From NCBI GenBank assembly GCA_013286325.1, contig JABDFZ010000028.1:1-33220 (forward strand): DNA of 33,220 nt. Direction: 5' to 3'. Of the stretch, positions 1-9,597 are shown piece after piece. Positions within the stretch are counted from its first letter, which is position 1, and each line of letters starts with the position of its first letter. This DNA comes from Bacteroidota bacterium. Lineage in GTDB: Bacteria; Bacteroidota; Bacteroidia; Sphingobacteriales; Sphingobacteriaceae. Under the pieces are notes generated by a model. That model saw nothing but the letters and a program-made list of their open reading frames with translations. It searched no databases and was not told the origin of the DNA. A program made the position numbers and the translations under genes.

Positions 1-1109
1 TGGAGATACACAGTTATTATACACAGAGCTACTTTACCAGCAGTACGATGAGCGCAGATGTGAAGGCTTTGTTGCATAATTACCTAAGCCTTGCCGAAAA
101 ACAGTGGATAAGCAAAAGCGTTTATGAACAAGCTCTGATTGCTTTAACCATGCAACGCAATGGCAAGCCACAGATTGCTGCAGCAATTATTAAATCGTTA
201 TTGGAAACTGCGCAGCAATCGGATGATATGGGGATGTACTGGGCCAAAAACAAATCAGGATATTATTGGTACCAGTCACCAGTGGAAACACAAAGCGTAA
301 TGATTGAACTGTTTACTGAAGCAGCTAATAACCCCAAAGCGGTTGAAGAAATGAAGATATGGCTGCTGCGGAGCAAGCAAACCAGTAACTGGCAAACTAC
401 CAAAGCTACCGCCGCAGCCTGCTACGCATTGTTGCTCAAAGGGGATAACTGGCTTGCCGACCAAACTGTACCTGATATTGATTTAGGTGGGAAAAACCTT
501 TCGGAATTAAAGCCTGACGTTAAAGCTGATGCCGGTACCGGCTATATTAAAACCAGCTGGGCCGATGAACAGGTTAAGCCGGAACTGGGTAAAGTGCAAA
601 TAAAAAATAACGGTAAAACCATAAGCTGGGGTGCGTTGCACTGGCAATACCTGGAGAACCTGGATAAGATAACTTCGTCAACAACAGACATTAATTTAGA
701 ACGTAAGTATTTTATTGTTAAACAAGGTAGTACAGGACCTGAGCTTACTGCCGTTGATGCAGTGCATCAGCCTAAAACCGGAGATTTGCTTAAGGTTGTA
801 GTTTATTTAAAGGCAAACCGTGATTTTGAATATGTACAGTTAAAAGATATGCGCCCTGCAGGTACAGAGCCTGTTGATGTGTTATCGACCTATAAATATC
901 AGGATGGTTTGTACTATTACCAGGTTACAAAAGATGTGGCTACCAGCTTTTTTATCAGCAATTTAAATAAAGGGAATTACGTATTTGAATATCAGCTGCG
1001 TGTTGCACAACCGGGGAATTTTTCAACGGGGATAAGTACCGTACAATGTATGTATGCACCCGAGTTCAATTCACACTCGGAAGGGATGCGAATGGTGGTT
1101 AAGCCGTGA
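1..1109 (+). CDS. Alpha-2-macroglobulin family protein, C-terminal part (5' truncated by window)
   Basis: The frame is open to the left edge (first full codon at position 3), so this is the last ~368 residues of a longer protein; the ATG at 48 is internal. The first ~150 residues are alpha-helical with repeated Tyr/Trp/Gln helices, as in the thioester/TED helical barrel of bacterial alpha-2-macroglobulins. The remainder is beta-rich and ends in a receptor-binding-like domain, with the typical Bacteroidetes ending QCMYAPEFNSHSEG before the last residues. Known family members are large periplasmic or surface-anchored protease traps. The thioester motif CxEQ would lie upstream and is not visible here. 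The gene converges on the TonB receptor gene, 47 bp away. The family call rests on the overall look of the C-terminal segment. Confidence 0.85.
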   Translation, partial: EIHSYYTQSYFTSSTMSADVKALLHNYLSLAEKQWISKSVYEQALIALTMQRNGKPQIAAAIIKSLLETAQQSDDMGMYWAKNKSGYYWYQSPVETQSVMIELFTEAANNPKAVEEMKIWLLRSKQTSNWQTTKATAAACYALLLKGDNWLADQTVPDIDLGGKNLSELKPDVKADAGTGYIKTSWADEQVKPELGKVQIKNNGKTISWGALHWQYLENLDKITSSTTDINLERKYFIVKQGSTGPELTAVDAVHQPKTGDLLKVVVYLKANRDFEYVQLKDMRPAGTEPVDVLSTYKYQDGLYYYQVTKDVATSFFISNLNKGNYVFEYQLRVAQPGNFSTGISTVQCMYAPEFNSHSEGMRMVVKP

Positions 1110-1137
1110 GTTGATTTCGGATTTAAGCCCAAAGCCA

Positions 1138-1177
1138 GATAATAAAACATTGAGGACTAAAAGTTAGTCCTCAATGT
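1138..1177 (-). terminator. Intrinsic terminator overlapping the 3' end of the TonB-dependent receptor gene
   Basis: A perfect 14-bp stem (1147-1160 with 1164-1177) closes a 3-nt loop. On the minus strand it is followed by TTTATTAT. The stem contains the last codons (L-R-T-N-F) and the stop codon of the receptor gene. No T-run follows on the plus strand, so it serves the minus strand best, although it could also stop read-through from the convergent alpha-2-macroglobulin gene. Confidence 0.75.
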
Positions 1178-3511
1178 AATTCCGTATGTTTTTGGGTTGC
1201 CCAAATGCGAGGCGCCGAAATCATAGGCATAATCAATATATTTCTTGTTTGCCAGGTTTTGTCCCCATAAAAATGCATCGAACCATTTGGTGCTTATGCC
1301 TAAATGGGCGTTGAACAGGCTGTATCCTTTTTGCTCTATATGATTGGCCAGATCGAAATATTGATTGCCAATGTATTTCCATTCGCCACGGGCAATAAGC
1401 TGCATGTTTGCATCAAGTTGATAGGCATATTGCAGTGCAAGCATTGATGTTACATCGGGTGTATAAACCTGGTGATTGCCCTTTAAATTTATTGCCTGCC
1501 CGTTATCCGGAACTTCAAGATCGGTGTACCTTGCATGCGTGTAGCCAAAGTTGTAGTCTACATTTAAACCTTTTAATACGGTAGCGGCAAGCTCAGCCTC
1601 AATACCTTTGCTGTTTAGTTTTCCTGCATTTTGGGTAACAGTAATGGCGCTTGGCAATATCAATGTGGGCACCTGCGCATTATTTACGAGCGTGTAAAAT
1701 GCCGAAATATTAACGCGTAATCTTTTATTAAAGAAAGAATTTTTGGAGCCAATCTCGTAATTGTCGCTGTACTCAGGCTTGTAAGCATAGAGCGGCGGCT
1801 GTGAAGGATCGGAACCTAACTGGCTGATACCGCCTGCCCTAAAGCCCCGGCTATAGGTGGCAAACAGGTTATTATTGTCGGAGAGATGATAAGCAACAGT
1901 AAGTTTTGGAGTAAAGGCTTTAAAGTTTGCCTTCGACGAAGTATCGGCCTGGGTAATTGTTCCACCGGCTCCATCGGGTTGAAATTCTCCTTTTACTTCT
2001 TCTTTTTTATGCTCGGCATCGTAACGAAGACCTGCAGTGATATCCCATTTTGGGTTGATGGTGTAAACTACCTGCCCGAATGCTGCAGCGCCATAATTAC
2101 GCTCGATATTGGTATTGATACTGGTGAAGTTATTAATTGGCGAACCTACATCCGCTGCGTCGGCGCCGAAGTGCGTGCCAACTTTGGTAGGGCTGTAACG
2201 GTAAAACCCGTAAAGACCAGCAGTCCACTTGATGGGAGATACCGATAAAGCGGGTGAACTGAATCGAAATTCCTGAGTTCCTACCTTTACATTATTCCAG
2301 TTACTGCCGTAATTATTAATGATTGATACTGCATCGATAGGTGAAAAATCGCCATCAATAGGGGTGGTGTAGTAACGGTAGTTTTCCTGATAAGAACTAA
2401 CTGATGTAAAATTGAAGTTGCTTCCAGTATAATTTGCGGATAACGAGGCATTAAATATGTTATCGATAATTTTTGTTGTAGCGTTCTGATCTACCTTAAA
2501 TGGATTGCTCAATGCATCCGCCGGGCTGCCTGCTAACTGGAATGGCCCGTTATTACGGTTCTCGTAATTTTTAACATTCAGTGTAAGTGTAAGCTTTTCA
2601 TTGGCCAAAAATTTAAGGTAATAGTTGCCTAAAAAGAAGTGCTGCTTATCAAATTTTGTATTGTTAAATACATTGGTATAAAACCCATTAAATGCCGAAT
2701 ACACTCCGGCAACACCCAAAAAGAGTTTATCTTTTATCAGCGGTGCGCGCAGACCCAGGCTATAGCGTTGTTCACCATAATTGCCAAAATTAAGCTCGGC
2801 AAAGCCACTGGTTTGGTTTGAGGGCTGTTTGGTGATCACATTTATTACGCCACCCAACGCATTGCGGCCATACAATGTTCCTTGCGGGCCGCGTAAAACT
2901 TCAATACGTTCAATATCAAAAAGCTGGGGTATATAGGTATCGAGGCTAAACTGGTTTACCCCATCGATATAAGTAACCACAGCAGGATCATAAGATGTTG
3001 TGGCAACGCCCCGCAATCCGGTTACATTCCGGTTATCACCTGGGCCTGCTGAATACAGGTTGGGAATTATCCCGGTAAGGTCTTTTAAGTTCCACAATTT
3101 ATATTCCTGTACCTGTTTTGCAGAAAGCGTTGAGATACTGACAGGTACCTGTTGAACTTCTTCTTCTCTTTTTTGAGCAGTTACAACCACTTCATCCAGT
3201 TGATTACTGACATCTTTTAGTTTCAGATTGAGAACCTGACTTTTTCCGCTTATGGTAATAACTTGATTGCTTGACGCATAGGCGATACTACTGATATGAA
3301 TAGTGTAAACACCTGCAGGAATGTTAGCGATACTAAACTCCCCCTTAGTGTTGCTGGTTGTATTGTAATTGGTATTTAACAAGGTTATGGTTGCATTTGC
3401 AACCGGTTCGGATTTGGAGTTAGTGATAACCCCTGAAACTTTGACAAGGTTTTGTGTATAAGCCGAGCAATAAATGATCAGCATAAATAATAGTAAGGAT
3501 ATTTTTTTCAT
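1157..3511 (-). CDS. TonB-dependent receptor with N-terminal carboxypeptidase-regulatory-like domain
   Basis: This is a 784-residue outer-membrane active transporter. Residues 1-20 form a signal peptide. About 22-105 is a CarboxypepD_reg-like beta-sandwich (VSGVITNSKSEPVANATITL), about 107-230 the plug, and the rest the 22-strand barrel, ending in an aromatic Phe (GITLRTNF). The plug contains RGPQGTLYGRNALGGVINV, the hallmark of FepA/FhuA-like siderophore-type receptors rather than SusC. No SusD partner lies beside it, which also argues against a polysaccharide utilization pair. The substrate cannot be told from sequence; a siderophore or other small chelate is a guess. It is downstream of the ThuA/cytochrome gene on the same strand, with a hairpin between them, so separate transcription is possible. 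Confidence 0.93.
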   Translation of the reverse strand: MKKISLLLFMLIIYCSAYTQNLVKVSGVITNSKSEPVANATITLLNTNYNTTSNTKGEFSIANIPAGVYTIHISSIAYASSNQVITISGKSQVLNLKLKDVSNQLDEVVVTAQKREEEVQQVPVSISTLSAKQVQEYKLWNLKDLTGIIPNLYSAGPGDNRNVTGLRGVATTSYDPAVVTYIDGVNQFSLDTYIPQLFDIERIEVLRGPQGTLYGRNALGGVINVITKQPSNQTSGFAELNFGNYGEQRYSLGLRAPLIKDKLFLGVAGVYSAFNGFYTNVFNNTKFDKQHFFLGNYYLKFLANEKLTLTLNVKNYENRNNGPFQLAGSPADALSNPFKVDQNATTKIIDNIFNASLSANYTGSNFNFTSVSSYQENYRYYTTPIDGDFSPIDAVSIINNYGSNWNNVKVGTQEFRFSSPALSVSPIKWTAGLYGFYRYSPTKVGTHFGADAADVGSPINNFTSINTNIERNYGAAAFGQVVYTINPKWDITAGLRYDAEHKKEEVKGEFQPDGAGGTITQADTSSKANFKAFTPKLTVAYHLSDNNNLFATYSRGFRAGGISQLGSDPSQPPLYAYKPEYSDNYEIGSKNSFFNKRLRVNISAFYTLVNNAQVPTLILPSAITVTQNAGKLNSKGIEAELAATVLKGLNVDYNFGYTHARYTDLEVPDNGQAINLKGNHQVYTPDVTSMLALQYAYQLDANMQLIARGEWKYIGNQYFDLANHIEQKGYSLFNAHLGISTKWFDAFLWGQNLANKKYIDYAYDFGASHLGNPKTYGITLRTNF

Positions 3512-3537
3512 TGAAAAAGTAGTACGTGTTAAATTGA

Positions 3538-3604
3538 TAGTCCTGAGTCTGTAGCCCTAAGTCCAGATAACGAAATCAGACTTAGGACTACAGATTAATG
3601 ACTA
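3538..3604. repeat. Intergenic imperfect inverted repeat (hairpin)
   Basis: The arms 3538-3563 and 3579-3604 share tagtc at the outer end and TCTGTAGnCCTAAGTC (15 of 16 paired) at the inner end, around a short loop. Related words (agtcctgag, ccctaagtcc, cttaggac, gactatagac) recur within it. It lies between the stop of the ThuA/cytochrome gene and the start of the TonB receptor gene, so it may act as a terminator or 3'-end stabiliser for the former. No clear T-run follows on either strand. Confidence 0.6.
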
Positions 3605-3615
3605 TAGACTGGATT

Positions 3616-6273
3616 TTATTGCTTAAGCGATAAGACCCAGTTTATAATTTGTTTGGCCTCTGCTGGTTTAAGGGCAGGATGTGCCGGCATTGAAACATCG
3701 CCCCAAACCCCTGTGCCGCCCTGAATTACCTTTTGGGTTAAGTGGGTCACTGATGCTTTGCTGTTCGGGTATTTTTTAGCAACATCAGTAAACGCAGGCC
3801 CGATTGATTTTTCGGATATTTTATGGCAGGTTTTACAATCGAGCGATAACATTAAAGCCTTACCTGGGCCGGCAGCATTAATGCCTGTTAATTTAGGAAC
3901 ACCACCTGCCAGTATACTAAGCGTTTTACTTTTTGTTGCGGCATCCTGATCGTCCTTGACTTCGACAGAAGCAGTGTAGGTACCTTTGGTTTTATAAACG
4001 TAACTGAGGCGTGGTACTAAGGTTTTCTTGGTTACACCATTGCCCAGTGTCCAGTTATAGGTCATTTTGTCTCCCTCAGGATCTTTCGCTACAACAGTAA
4101 ATAATACTGACAAAGGCAGTTTGCCGTAAGTCTTGCTGGCATTTACTTTAGCTATATCGGGTGCACGGTTTCCTCGGTTGTAATCTATTCTAGCCAAACC
4201 TGCGTCCGGATTTTTTGTGAACCAGCCATTGCCATATTCAAGTACATAGATCCTTCCATCAGGCCCTACTTCCATATCAATAGGCGCATTGAATTTTGTT
4301 GAAGGCATAAAGGCTTCCATTTTATCAAAATCGCCATTTGGCTGCAGGGTTATAGCTTTTATCCATCCACGGATCCAATCGTAAAAGATCATCTTTTTGT
4401 TATAATAATCAGGGAATCGGGTTGCCTTCGGATACAGATCGGTATAATAAACCGGGCCGGCCATTGTAGTGCGGCCACCGGAACCTACTTCCGGAAAATC
4501 AGCTGATGGGCCATAAGGATACCAGATGAATGCGGGTTGTGCCGGAGGCAACTCGGTTAAACCTGTATTATTTCTTGAATCATTAATAGGATGCAGCGGA
4601 TCAAACGCGGGACCGGATACGCCCGTAGCATAGTTATAAGCGTGATACGGGATATTCGGTCCTATAAACAGTGGCCAGCCAAAGAAGCCTGCCTTGCGGG
4701 CTTGGTTCAGCTCATCATAACCGCGTGGTCCGCGTGTTTCCAAGCTATCTTTGTTAGCATCAGGACCAACCTCACCCCAGTATAAAAAGCTGTTCTTTTT
4801 ATCAACTGAGATACGGTATGGGTTCCTGTCGCCCATTACATAAATTTCAGGGCGAGTTTTGGGTTCACCGGGTTTAAACAGGTTGCCTTCCGGAATATCA
4901 TAAGTGCCATCCGGCTTCATTTTTATACGTAGTATCTTTCCGCGTAAGTCATTGGTATTGCCTGCAGAGCGCCTTGAATCGTAATGATCGAAACCGGGGC
5001 GGTCATCCAGCGGGGCAAAGGCATGAGTGTTATACGGGGGTTTTCCATCTTCATCAAATGGGGTTGAATTATCCCCTGTTGAAAGGAACAGCATATTATC
5101 CTGACCGAACGCAATTGAACCACCGGTATGGCAGCAGATCTCCCGTTGCGAATAAAGCTGCAATACTATTTTTTCTGTTTTGTTATCGATGGTATCATTC
5201 AGCAATGTAAAGCGCGATAAACGGTTTACACTGGTATCTGTAGGGCTGTAATAAATATAAATATAATGATTGTTTTTAAAATCAGGATCAGCCTGAAGGC
5301 CCAAAACACCTTCTTCAGCATTTACACCCTTAATATGCGTTTTCCAGTAAACGTCTAAAAAACCTACCTGTTTAACCGTTTTGGTATCGTTTTTATAAAG
5401 TTTTATACCACCGCGGCGTTCTGCGATCAATACGTCGAGGTTTGGTAATATGGTCATCTCAGTAGGTTCGAAAAAGTTACCTGTTACCAGCTGGGTTTTA
5501 ACAAAACGGTTCTCTTCGGGAACACGCTCAGTAGTAGCTTTTGAATAATTAAGTTTCTGATGATCGCCAATAGCCCATTGAATACCGCCGAGGATATGTT
5601 TCAGAAAAAGCGGATCGCTGTACGATTCGTCGGTATGGCCAAGCTCTGTGTACCATGCCCTGCCGCCATCGTAATTATGATACCATGCCATAGGGTGGTT
5701 TGCGCCGTTTATGCCACCTTTATAGCTGGTTTCATCAATGGTTATCAGTACATGCATATCTTTAATCAGGTCTTTGTAATTATACCATTCATCCTTTCTT
5801 TTCCATACATCGGGTAAATGTTTGGTAGAAATATGCGCTTTATCAACCACATGCAGCACAGCCTCCTGCTGTGCTGGGTGGCTAACAAAATAACCGCCAA
5901 CTAACCTGCCATACCAATGCCAGTCATACTCTGCATCGGCAGCAGCGTGGATGCCCACATAGCCGCCACCAGCCTGAATGTATCTTTCAAAATCATTACG
6001 TTCGTTTGCAGTAAGCAGCGGGCCTGTGGTGCTTAAAAACACAACCGTACTATATTTCTGAAGGTTGCTTTCGGTAAATTTTGCAGCATCAGATGTGGTG
6101 TCCACGTCAAAATTGTTCTCCTTGCCAAGCTTTATAATAGCATCTACTCCTAATGGAATTGAGGCATGGTGAAAGCCAGCTGTTTTTGTAAAAACCAGGA
6201 TTTTTGGTTTGACAGGAGCAAAGCTCAAAAACAAAAGCGGGATAAAAAGCAGGACGGTAAATTTAAGTCGCAT
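3616..6273 (-). CDS. ThuA / PQQ-type sugar-dehydrogenase-like / PKD / cytochrome c multidomain protein
   Basis: This 885-residue secreted protein has a signal peptide (about 1-20, LLFIPLLFLSF). About 22-235 is a ThuA trehalose-utilization-like domain (KILVFTKTAGFHHASI; GGGYVGIHAAADAEYDWHWY). About 250-680 is a glucose/sorbosone-dehydrogenase beta-propeller (FFEPTEMTILPNLDVLIAER; GDNSTPFDEDG; GDRNPYRISVD; APIDMEVGPDGRIYVLEYGN). About 690-780 is a PKD domain, and the C-terminus is a class I cytochrome c with CKTCH at 813-817 and a likely axial Met in the VSMPAHP segment. Such fusions occur in Bacteroidota and may pass electrons from sugar oxidation to the attached heme. The substrate is unknown, and the PQQ or other cofactor is inferred from the family. 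The likely start is the ATG in front of the hydrophobic leader. Confidence 0.88.
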   Translation of the reverse strand: MRLKFTVLLFIPLLFLSFAPVKPKILVFTKTAGFHHASIPLGVDAIIKLGKENNFDVDTTSDAAKFTESNLQKYSTVVFLSTTGPLLTANERNDFERYIQAGGGYVGIHAAADAEYDWHWYGRLVGGYFVSHPAQQEAVLHVVDKAHISTKHLPDVWKRKDEWYNYKDLIKDMHVLITIDETSYKGGINGANHPMAWYHNYDGGRAWYTELGHTDESYSDPLFLKHILGGIQWAIGDHQKLNYSKATTERVPEENRFVKTQLVTGNFFEPTEMTILPNLDVLIAERRGGIKLYKNDTKTVKQVGFLDVYWKTHIKGVNAEEGVLGLQADPDFKNNHYIYIYYSPTDTSVNRLSRFTLLNDTIDNKTEKIVLQLYSQREICCHTGGSIAFGQDNMLFLSTGDNSTPFDEDGKPPYNTHAFAPLDDRPGFDHYDSRRSAGNTNDLRGKILRIKMKPDGTYDIPEGNLFKPGEPKTRPEIYVMGDRNPYRISVDKKNSFLYWGEVGPDANKDSLETRGPRGYDELNQARKAGFFGWPLFIGPNIPYHAYNYATGVSGPAFDPLHPINDSRNNTGLTELPPAQPAFIWYPYGPSADFPEVGSGGRTTMAGPVYYTDLYPKATRFPDYYNKKMIFYDWIRGWIKAITLQPNGDFDKMEAFMPSTKFNAPIDMEVGPDGRIYVLEYGNGWFTKNPDAGLARIDYNRGNRAPDIAKVNASKTYGKLPLSVLFTVVAKDPEGDKMTYNWTLGNGVTKKTLVPRLSYVYKTKGTYTASVEVKDDQDAATKSKTLSILAGGVPKLTGINAAGPGKALMLSLDCKTCHKISEKSIGPAFTDVAKKYPNSKASVTHLTQKVIQGGTGVWGDVSMPAHPALKPAEAKQIINWVLSLKQ

Positions 6274-6823
6274 TGGTTTATTTTTAATGGTAAATATGTA
6301 GGTAATTATAATGGGTTTAATAGCGCCTAATTTAAATAAAAAAGGGATAAAACGAACTTTGAAATAAAAATGATACTAATTGTTAATCATGCACTTAAGA
6401 TTTGTGTAATCGATTGCAGAGAAGCATGGTGTATGGCCTGTTTAAACGTTAATGAAACTTGCAGATTCATAGCATTTTACCGTGCTGATGTAAGGAATAT
6501 GTGTGGATAATACACGCTGGTATTTTGTAATACAGCTGGTAAGGATTTTTAATTAATAACCCAATATTTGTGGATTTGGAATAGGGCGTGATCTATAATA
6601 TCTATAATTTTTACTGATTAAAATTCTTAATTGTAACACCGGGCTCCGACGGAGCCAGAAAATACGCATTATTAAAGCTATAAACAGAATGCTCTTCTTG
6701 AGTTGTAAATTTGTCAGACCCCGGAGGAGCATCCTGTTTATAGAAAAATGGGAGAAATGATCAGGCCCCCAGGGAGCCTCCTAAACTCGCCTTATAATTT
6801 AGATACTAACCTCAATAGTACTA
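6274..6823. other. 550-bp intergenic region with no gene
   Basis: The region lies between the start of the ThuA/cytochrome gene and the stop of the GH2 gene, both on the minus strand. No open frame with coding character is visible on either strand. The part near 6274-6640 is AT-rich and should hold the promoter of the ThuA/cytochrome gene, but I found no perfect TAnnTTTG box there. The part at 6641-6779 holds GC-rich hairpins, listed separately. Confidence 0.7.
6641..6779. repeat. Cluster of three GC-centred hairpins downstream of the GH2 gene
   Basis: There are three dyads in a row. GGCTCC-gac-GGAGCC is at 6642-6656. A 17-bp pair of arms, 6678-6694 and 6727-6743 (CTATAAACAGnATGCTC, one mismatch), encloses ccccggagg. 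A 17-bp near-palindrome, AGGCnCCCnGGGnGCCT, is at 6763-6779. The ctccg/cggag words and the ATAAACAG arm look like a dispersed intergenic repeat family rather than a unique terminator. The cluster lies in the 3' region of the GH2 transcript. Confidence 0.6.
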
Positions 6824-9514
6824 CTATTTAATGCTGATGGTTTGTTCTTTTAAATTCCAACCACTGATGCTAACCATTGCTGCGTTTTTAATTTTAGCTG
6901 CGTTATAATTAAGGGTTATAGTTTTATGTTCGCTGGGTAAAACAGATATATAATTATCGCTGTAAAACACAGGTAATAAGCGGTTACCGCTTTGTGCATC
7001 AACCAATGATATGCGGTTAAAAAATGCTACCGGGGCATTATCAGGATTGGTTAGCGTAACTTCAATAGTACCAGGTGTAATTTGCTTAGCAACCGTTGTA
7101 ACCTGCGACGGCGCAATTTTTTTGAGGCCGGAGTAAACGCCTTTTTCATCAGGTAGCCAGTACAGATTATCGCTTACTATATTTTGTTTCAGATCGAGCA
7201 ACCTTAGGGAAAGAAATACACCTTCTTTTTTTGCCAGTGCATTTACTTCGTCTTTCATAGGCACAAAGCCTTTAACAGATTGCGGCTGGATCTCTTCAAA
7301 AACCTTTGTCAGCAGTTTTTCTTTACCCTGCATGCTATAAGCCTTTACCTCGAGCATTAAATCGCGTCTGGTTGTAAAGGTGTTATTTACAATGGTAACC
7401 ATGCCATCTAAAGGATTGTACATTACATGCAGCGGCTCGCTGCCATTATGCAGACCATATAAACAAGCATTAGGGTCGAGGTAATAATCATACATCTGCC
7501 CGCGCATGGCAGTCCACGGGTTTTGGGTTTTCCAGATGATAACACCTGTGTACCAATCCCACATGTGGGCGCTAAAACCCTCCATCAGGGCCCGGTATTG
7601 ATTGTAGTTAACCAGTTGTGCCTTGGCAGCGAAGTCTTTTGCATCGATTGCTTTTCCATATGGGTCGATAGCTGCATCGTAACCAATATACTTGTGATAG
7701 TCCCATACTGAATCTACTTTTCTTTTACCTCTATCTGTAGAAAATTCAGGAGCGATCAAATTTTCAGTCGGAATAAAACGCTTTAATGATTCAAAATCAT
7801 TTATGCCAACGGAGCCAATTTCCGAATTAAACGGAAAGGTATGCACTTTAAAAAATGCAGAGTCAGGCTGTATACCATAAGGGCCGTCGCCATTGCCACC
7901 AAGGGTATTGAGCGACATTTTATCGGAATTGGAATACTCCACAAACCAGCGTGTGCCATCGAGTTTTGGCAAAATAGTATCCCTTACAGGGATCAAAATA
8001 TCTTCGGGAGGCGTGATCTCATTGCCTCCGCACCATATAACCAGTGAAGGGTGGTTGCGCACCATTTTTATCTGGTCGGTAAGCGACTGTAGGTATAATT
8101 TATGATCGTCCGGATATTTGCGTCTTGTCCATTGATCGTCTTTTTTCATTGGATCGAGCCATCTGCCGTTTGCATCGCCTGAAACCCAGAAGTCCTGAAA
8201 AACCAGCATGCCGTATTCATCGCAAGCATTGTAAAACTCCGGCCTTTCCAGCAATGCCCCGCCCCAAACCCGGATGAGGTTCAGGTTCATATCGCGGTGA
8301 AAGCGTACTTCGGCATCATATCTTGCATCCGATAAACGCAGCATCGCATCAGAAACGATCCAGTTGCCGCCTTTAATAAATATCTTTTGGCCATTAACCG
8401 CAATCTGCCTGCTTTTTGTTTGTTCGTTCCAGCTACTTTGAATTTCCCTTACGCCAACGTTAATGAAGGCCTGGTCAGACAGTTTATTTTGAACTGTAAA
8501 CTGAATGGCGCTTTTATACAGATAAGGTTTGCCATAACCATTTGGCCACCATAGTTTAGGGTCTTTTAGTACGAGATCGTTCAGGTTAATTTCGATTGAA
8601 GAATTAGCTTTAACTATCACATTTTTAATAACCTTTTGCCCGGCAATTGTAAACTGTAAAATACCGCTTACTGCCTTACTTGTTGGGTTGCTTAAAGTTG
8701 CTGATGATTTAATAATAGCCGGCTGCTGCATGCCTTCGACCTGCCTGATACCAGGAACTATTGTTATAATATGCGGATCGGTAATTTTAACTGCCCCTGT
8801 CGTTTCTATGGTTACTTTATCCCAAATACCGGTGTTGCGGTCGCGCATGGGTTGTATCCAATCCCACCCGGCGGTATATTGCAGGCCAACGTTTTTAGCG
8901 ATCTGCCCGTCACCTCCTTGCCCGCCATTCGGGTTTCCAACCGGATCGGGAGGATAAACCAATACAGCCAAACGGTTTTTACCACTTTTATTAATCAGGG
9001 AAGTAATATTATACGATTGACGCAAAAACATACCGAAGTGCCTCTGCTTATTTACCTTTTTGCCATTTAAAAATACTTCGCAGCTATAATTAACACCTCT
9101 TAAATTGAGGTAGACCTGATTACTGCCAGTGGGAGCGGCCTGTTTAAAATCTTTTACAAACCAATAAGTATAATAATCGCGACCGGTGTTGTATATATCT
9201 TTTATGCGGGCATTGTTCATTCCCCAAAAAGGATCGGGAACGAGCTTGTTATTCAATAATGTAGTTAAAACAGTTCCGGGTACGGTTGCATTTAACCATG
9301 AATTTAACTGAAAATCATCTTTTGAGATCTGGGTACCATCTGCGTGCACATCAGCGAGTTTCAGGCATTTCCAGCCTTCATTCAGTTCGCTGCTGTTTTG
9401 AGCGGATACTTTTGTAAATGATAAAAGACAGATAAGTAATAAGAAGAAAAAAGATGAAGATGGATTCTTCAGGAGCAGTTTAAACCTGCTCCTTGTTTGT
9501 ATTTGTGTGGGCAT
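6824..9514 (-). CDS. Glycoside hydrolase family 2, beta-mannosidase / exo-beta-glucosaminidase / endo-beta-mannosidase type
   Basis: This 896-residue exported enzyme has a signal peptide that ends about SFTKVSA|QN (residue 39). The order is an N-terminal jelly-roll sugar-binding domain (about 45-240), an Ig-like domain (about 245-350), a TIM barrel (about 355-680) and C-terminal beta domains. The barrel carries NLNLIRVWGGALLE, FQDFW, the acid/base motif WCGGNE (Glu about 498) followed by PPEDI, and a likely nucleophile in NSEIG (Glu about 565). WCGGNE plus xPPxDI resembles mannosylglycoprotein endo-beta-mannosidases, whereas exo-glucosaminidases have Asp in place of this Glu, so a mannosidase-like specificity is favoured but not proven. 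It acts in the periplasm or outside the cell on beta-linked glycans. No lipobox is seen. Confidence 0.88.
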   Translation of the reverse strand: MPTQIQTRSRFKLLLKNPSSSFFFLLLICLLSFTKVSAQNSSELNEGWKCLKLADVHADGTQISKDDFQLNSWLNATVPGTVLTTLLNNKLVPDPFWGMNNARIKDIYNTGRDYYTYWFVKDFKQAAPTGSNQVYLNLRGVNYSCEVFLNGKKVNKQRHFGMFLRQSYNITSLINKSGKNRLAVLVYPPDPVGNPNGGQGGDGQIAKNVGLQYTAGWDWIQPMRDRNTGIWDKVTIETTGAVKITDPHIITIVPGIRQVEGMQQPAIIKSSATLSNPTSKAVSGILQFTIAGQKVIKNVIVKANSSIEINLNDLVLKDPKLWWPNGYGKPYLYKSAIQFTVQNKLSDQAFINVGVREIQSSWNEQTKSRQIAVNGQKIFIKGGNWIVSDAMLRLSDARYDAEVRFHRDMNLNLIRVWGGALLERPEFYNACDEYGMLVFQDFWVSGDANGRWLDPMKKDDQWTRRKYPDDHKLYLQSLTDQIKMVRNHPSLVIWCGGNEITPPEDILIPVRDTILPKLDGTRWFVEYSNSDKMSLNTLGGNGDGPYGIQPDSAFFKVHTFPFNSEIGSVGINDFESLKRFIPTENLIAPEFSTDRGKRKVDSVWDYHKYIGYDAAIDPYGKAIDAKDFAAKAQLVNYNQYRALMEGFSAHMWDWYTGVIIWKTQNPWTAMRGQMYDYYLDPNACLYGLHNGSEPLHVMYNPLDGMVTIVNNTFTTRRDLMLEVKAYSMQGKEKLLTKVFEEIQPQSVKGFVPMKDEVNALAKKEGVFLSLRLLDLKQNIVSDNLYWLPDEKGVYSGLKKIAPSQVTTVAKQITPGTIEVTLTNPDNAPVAFFNRISLVDAQSGNRLLPVFYSDNYISVLPSEHKTITLNYNAAKIKNAAMVSISGWNLKEQTISIK

Positions 9515-9597
9515 AGATAGGTATTTAGGGCTAAAGATAAAATAAATATAAAAATTAGCCCCTTTAGATTGTGTTTTTTGCTGAACAGGTTCAAATA

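Noticed and set aside
1886-2248. 120-codon open frame antisense to the TonB receptor
   Set aside because: It reads the complement of conserved receptor codons and has no family likeness or start signal; similar antisense frames occur over ychF (10497-10805) and glmM (23368-23733) and are likewise shadows.
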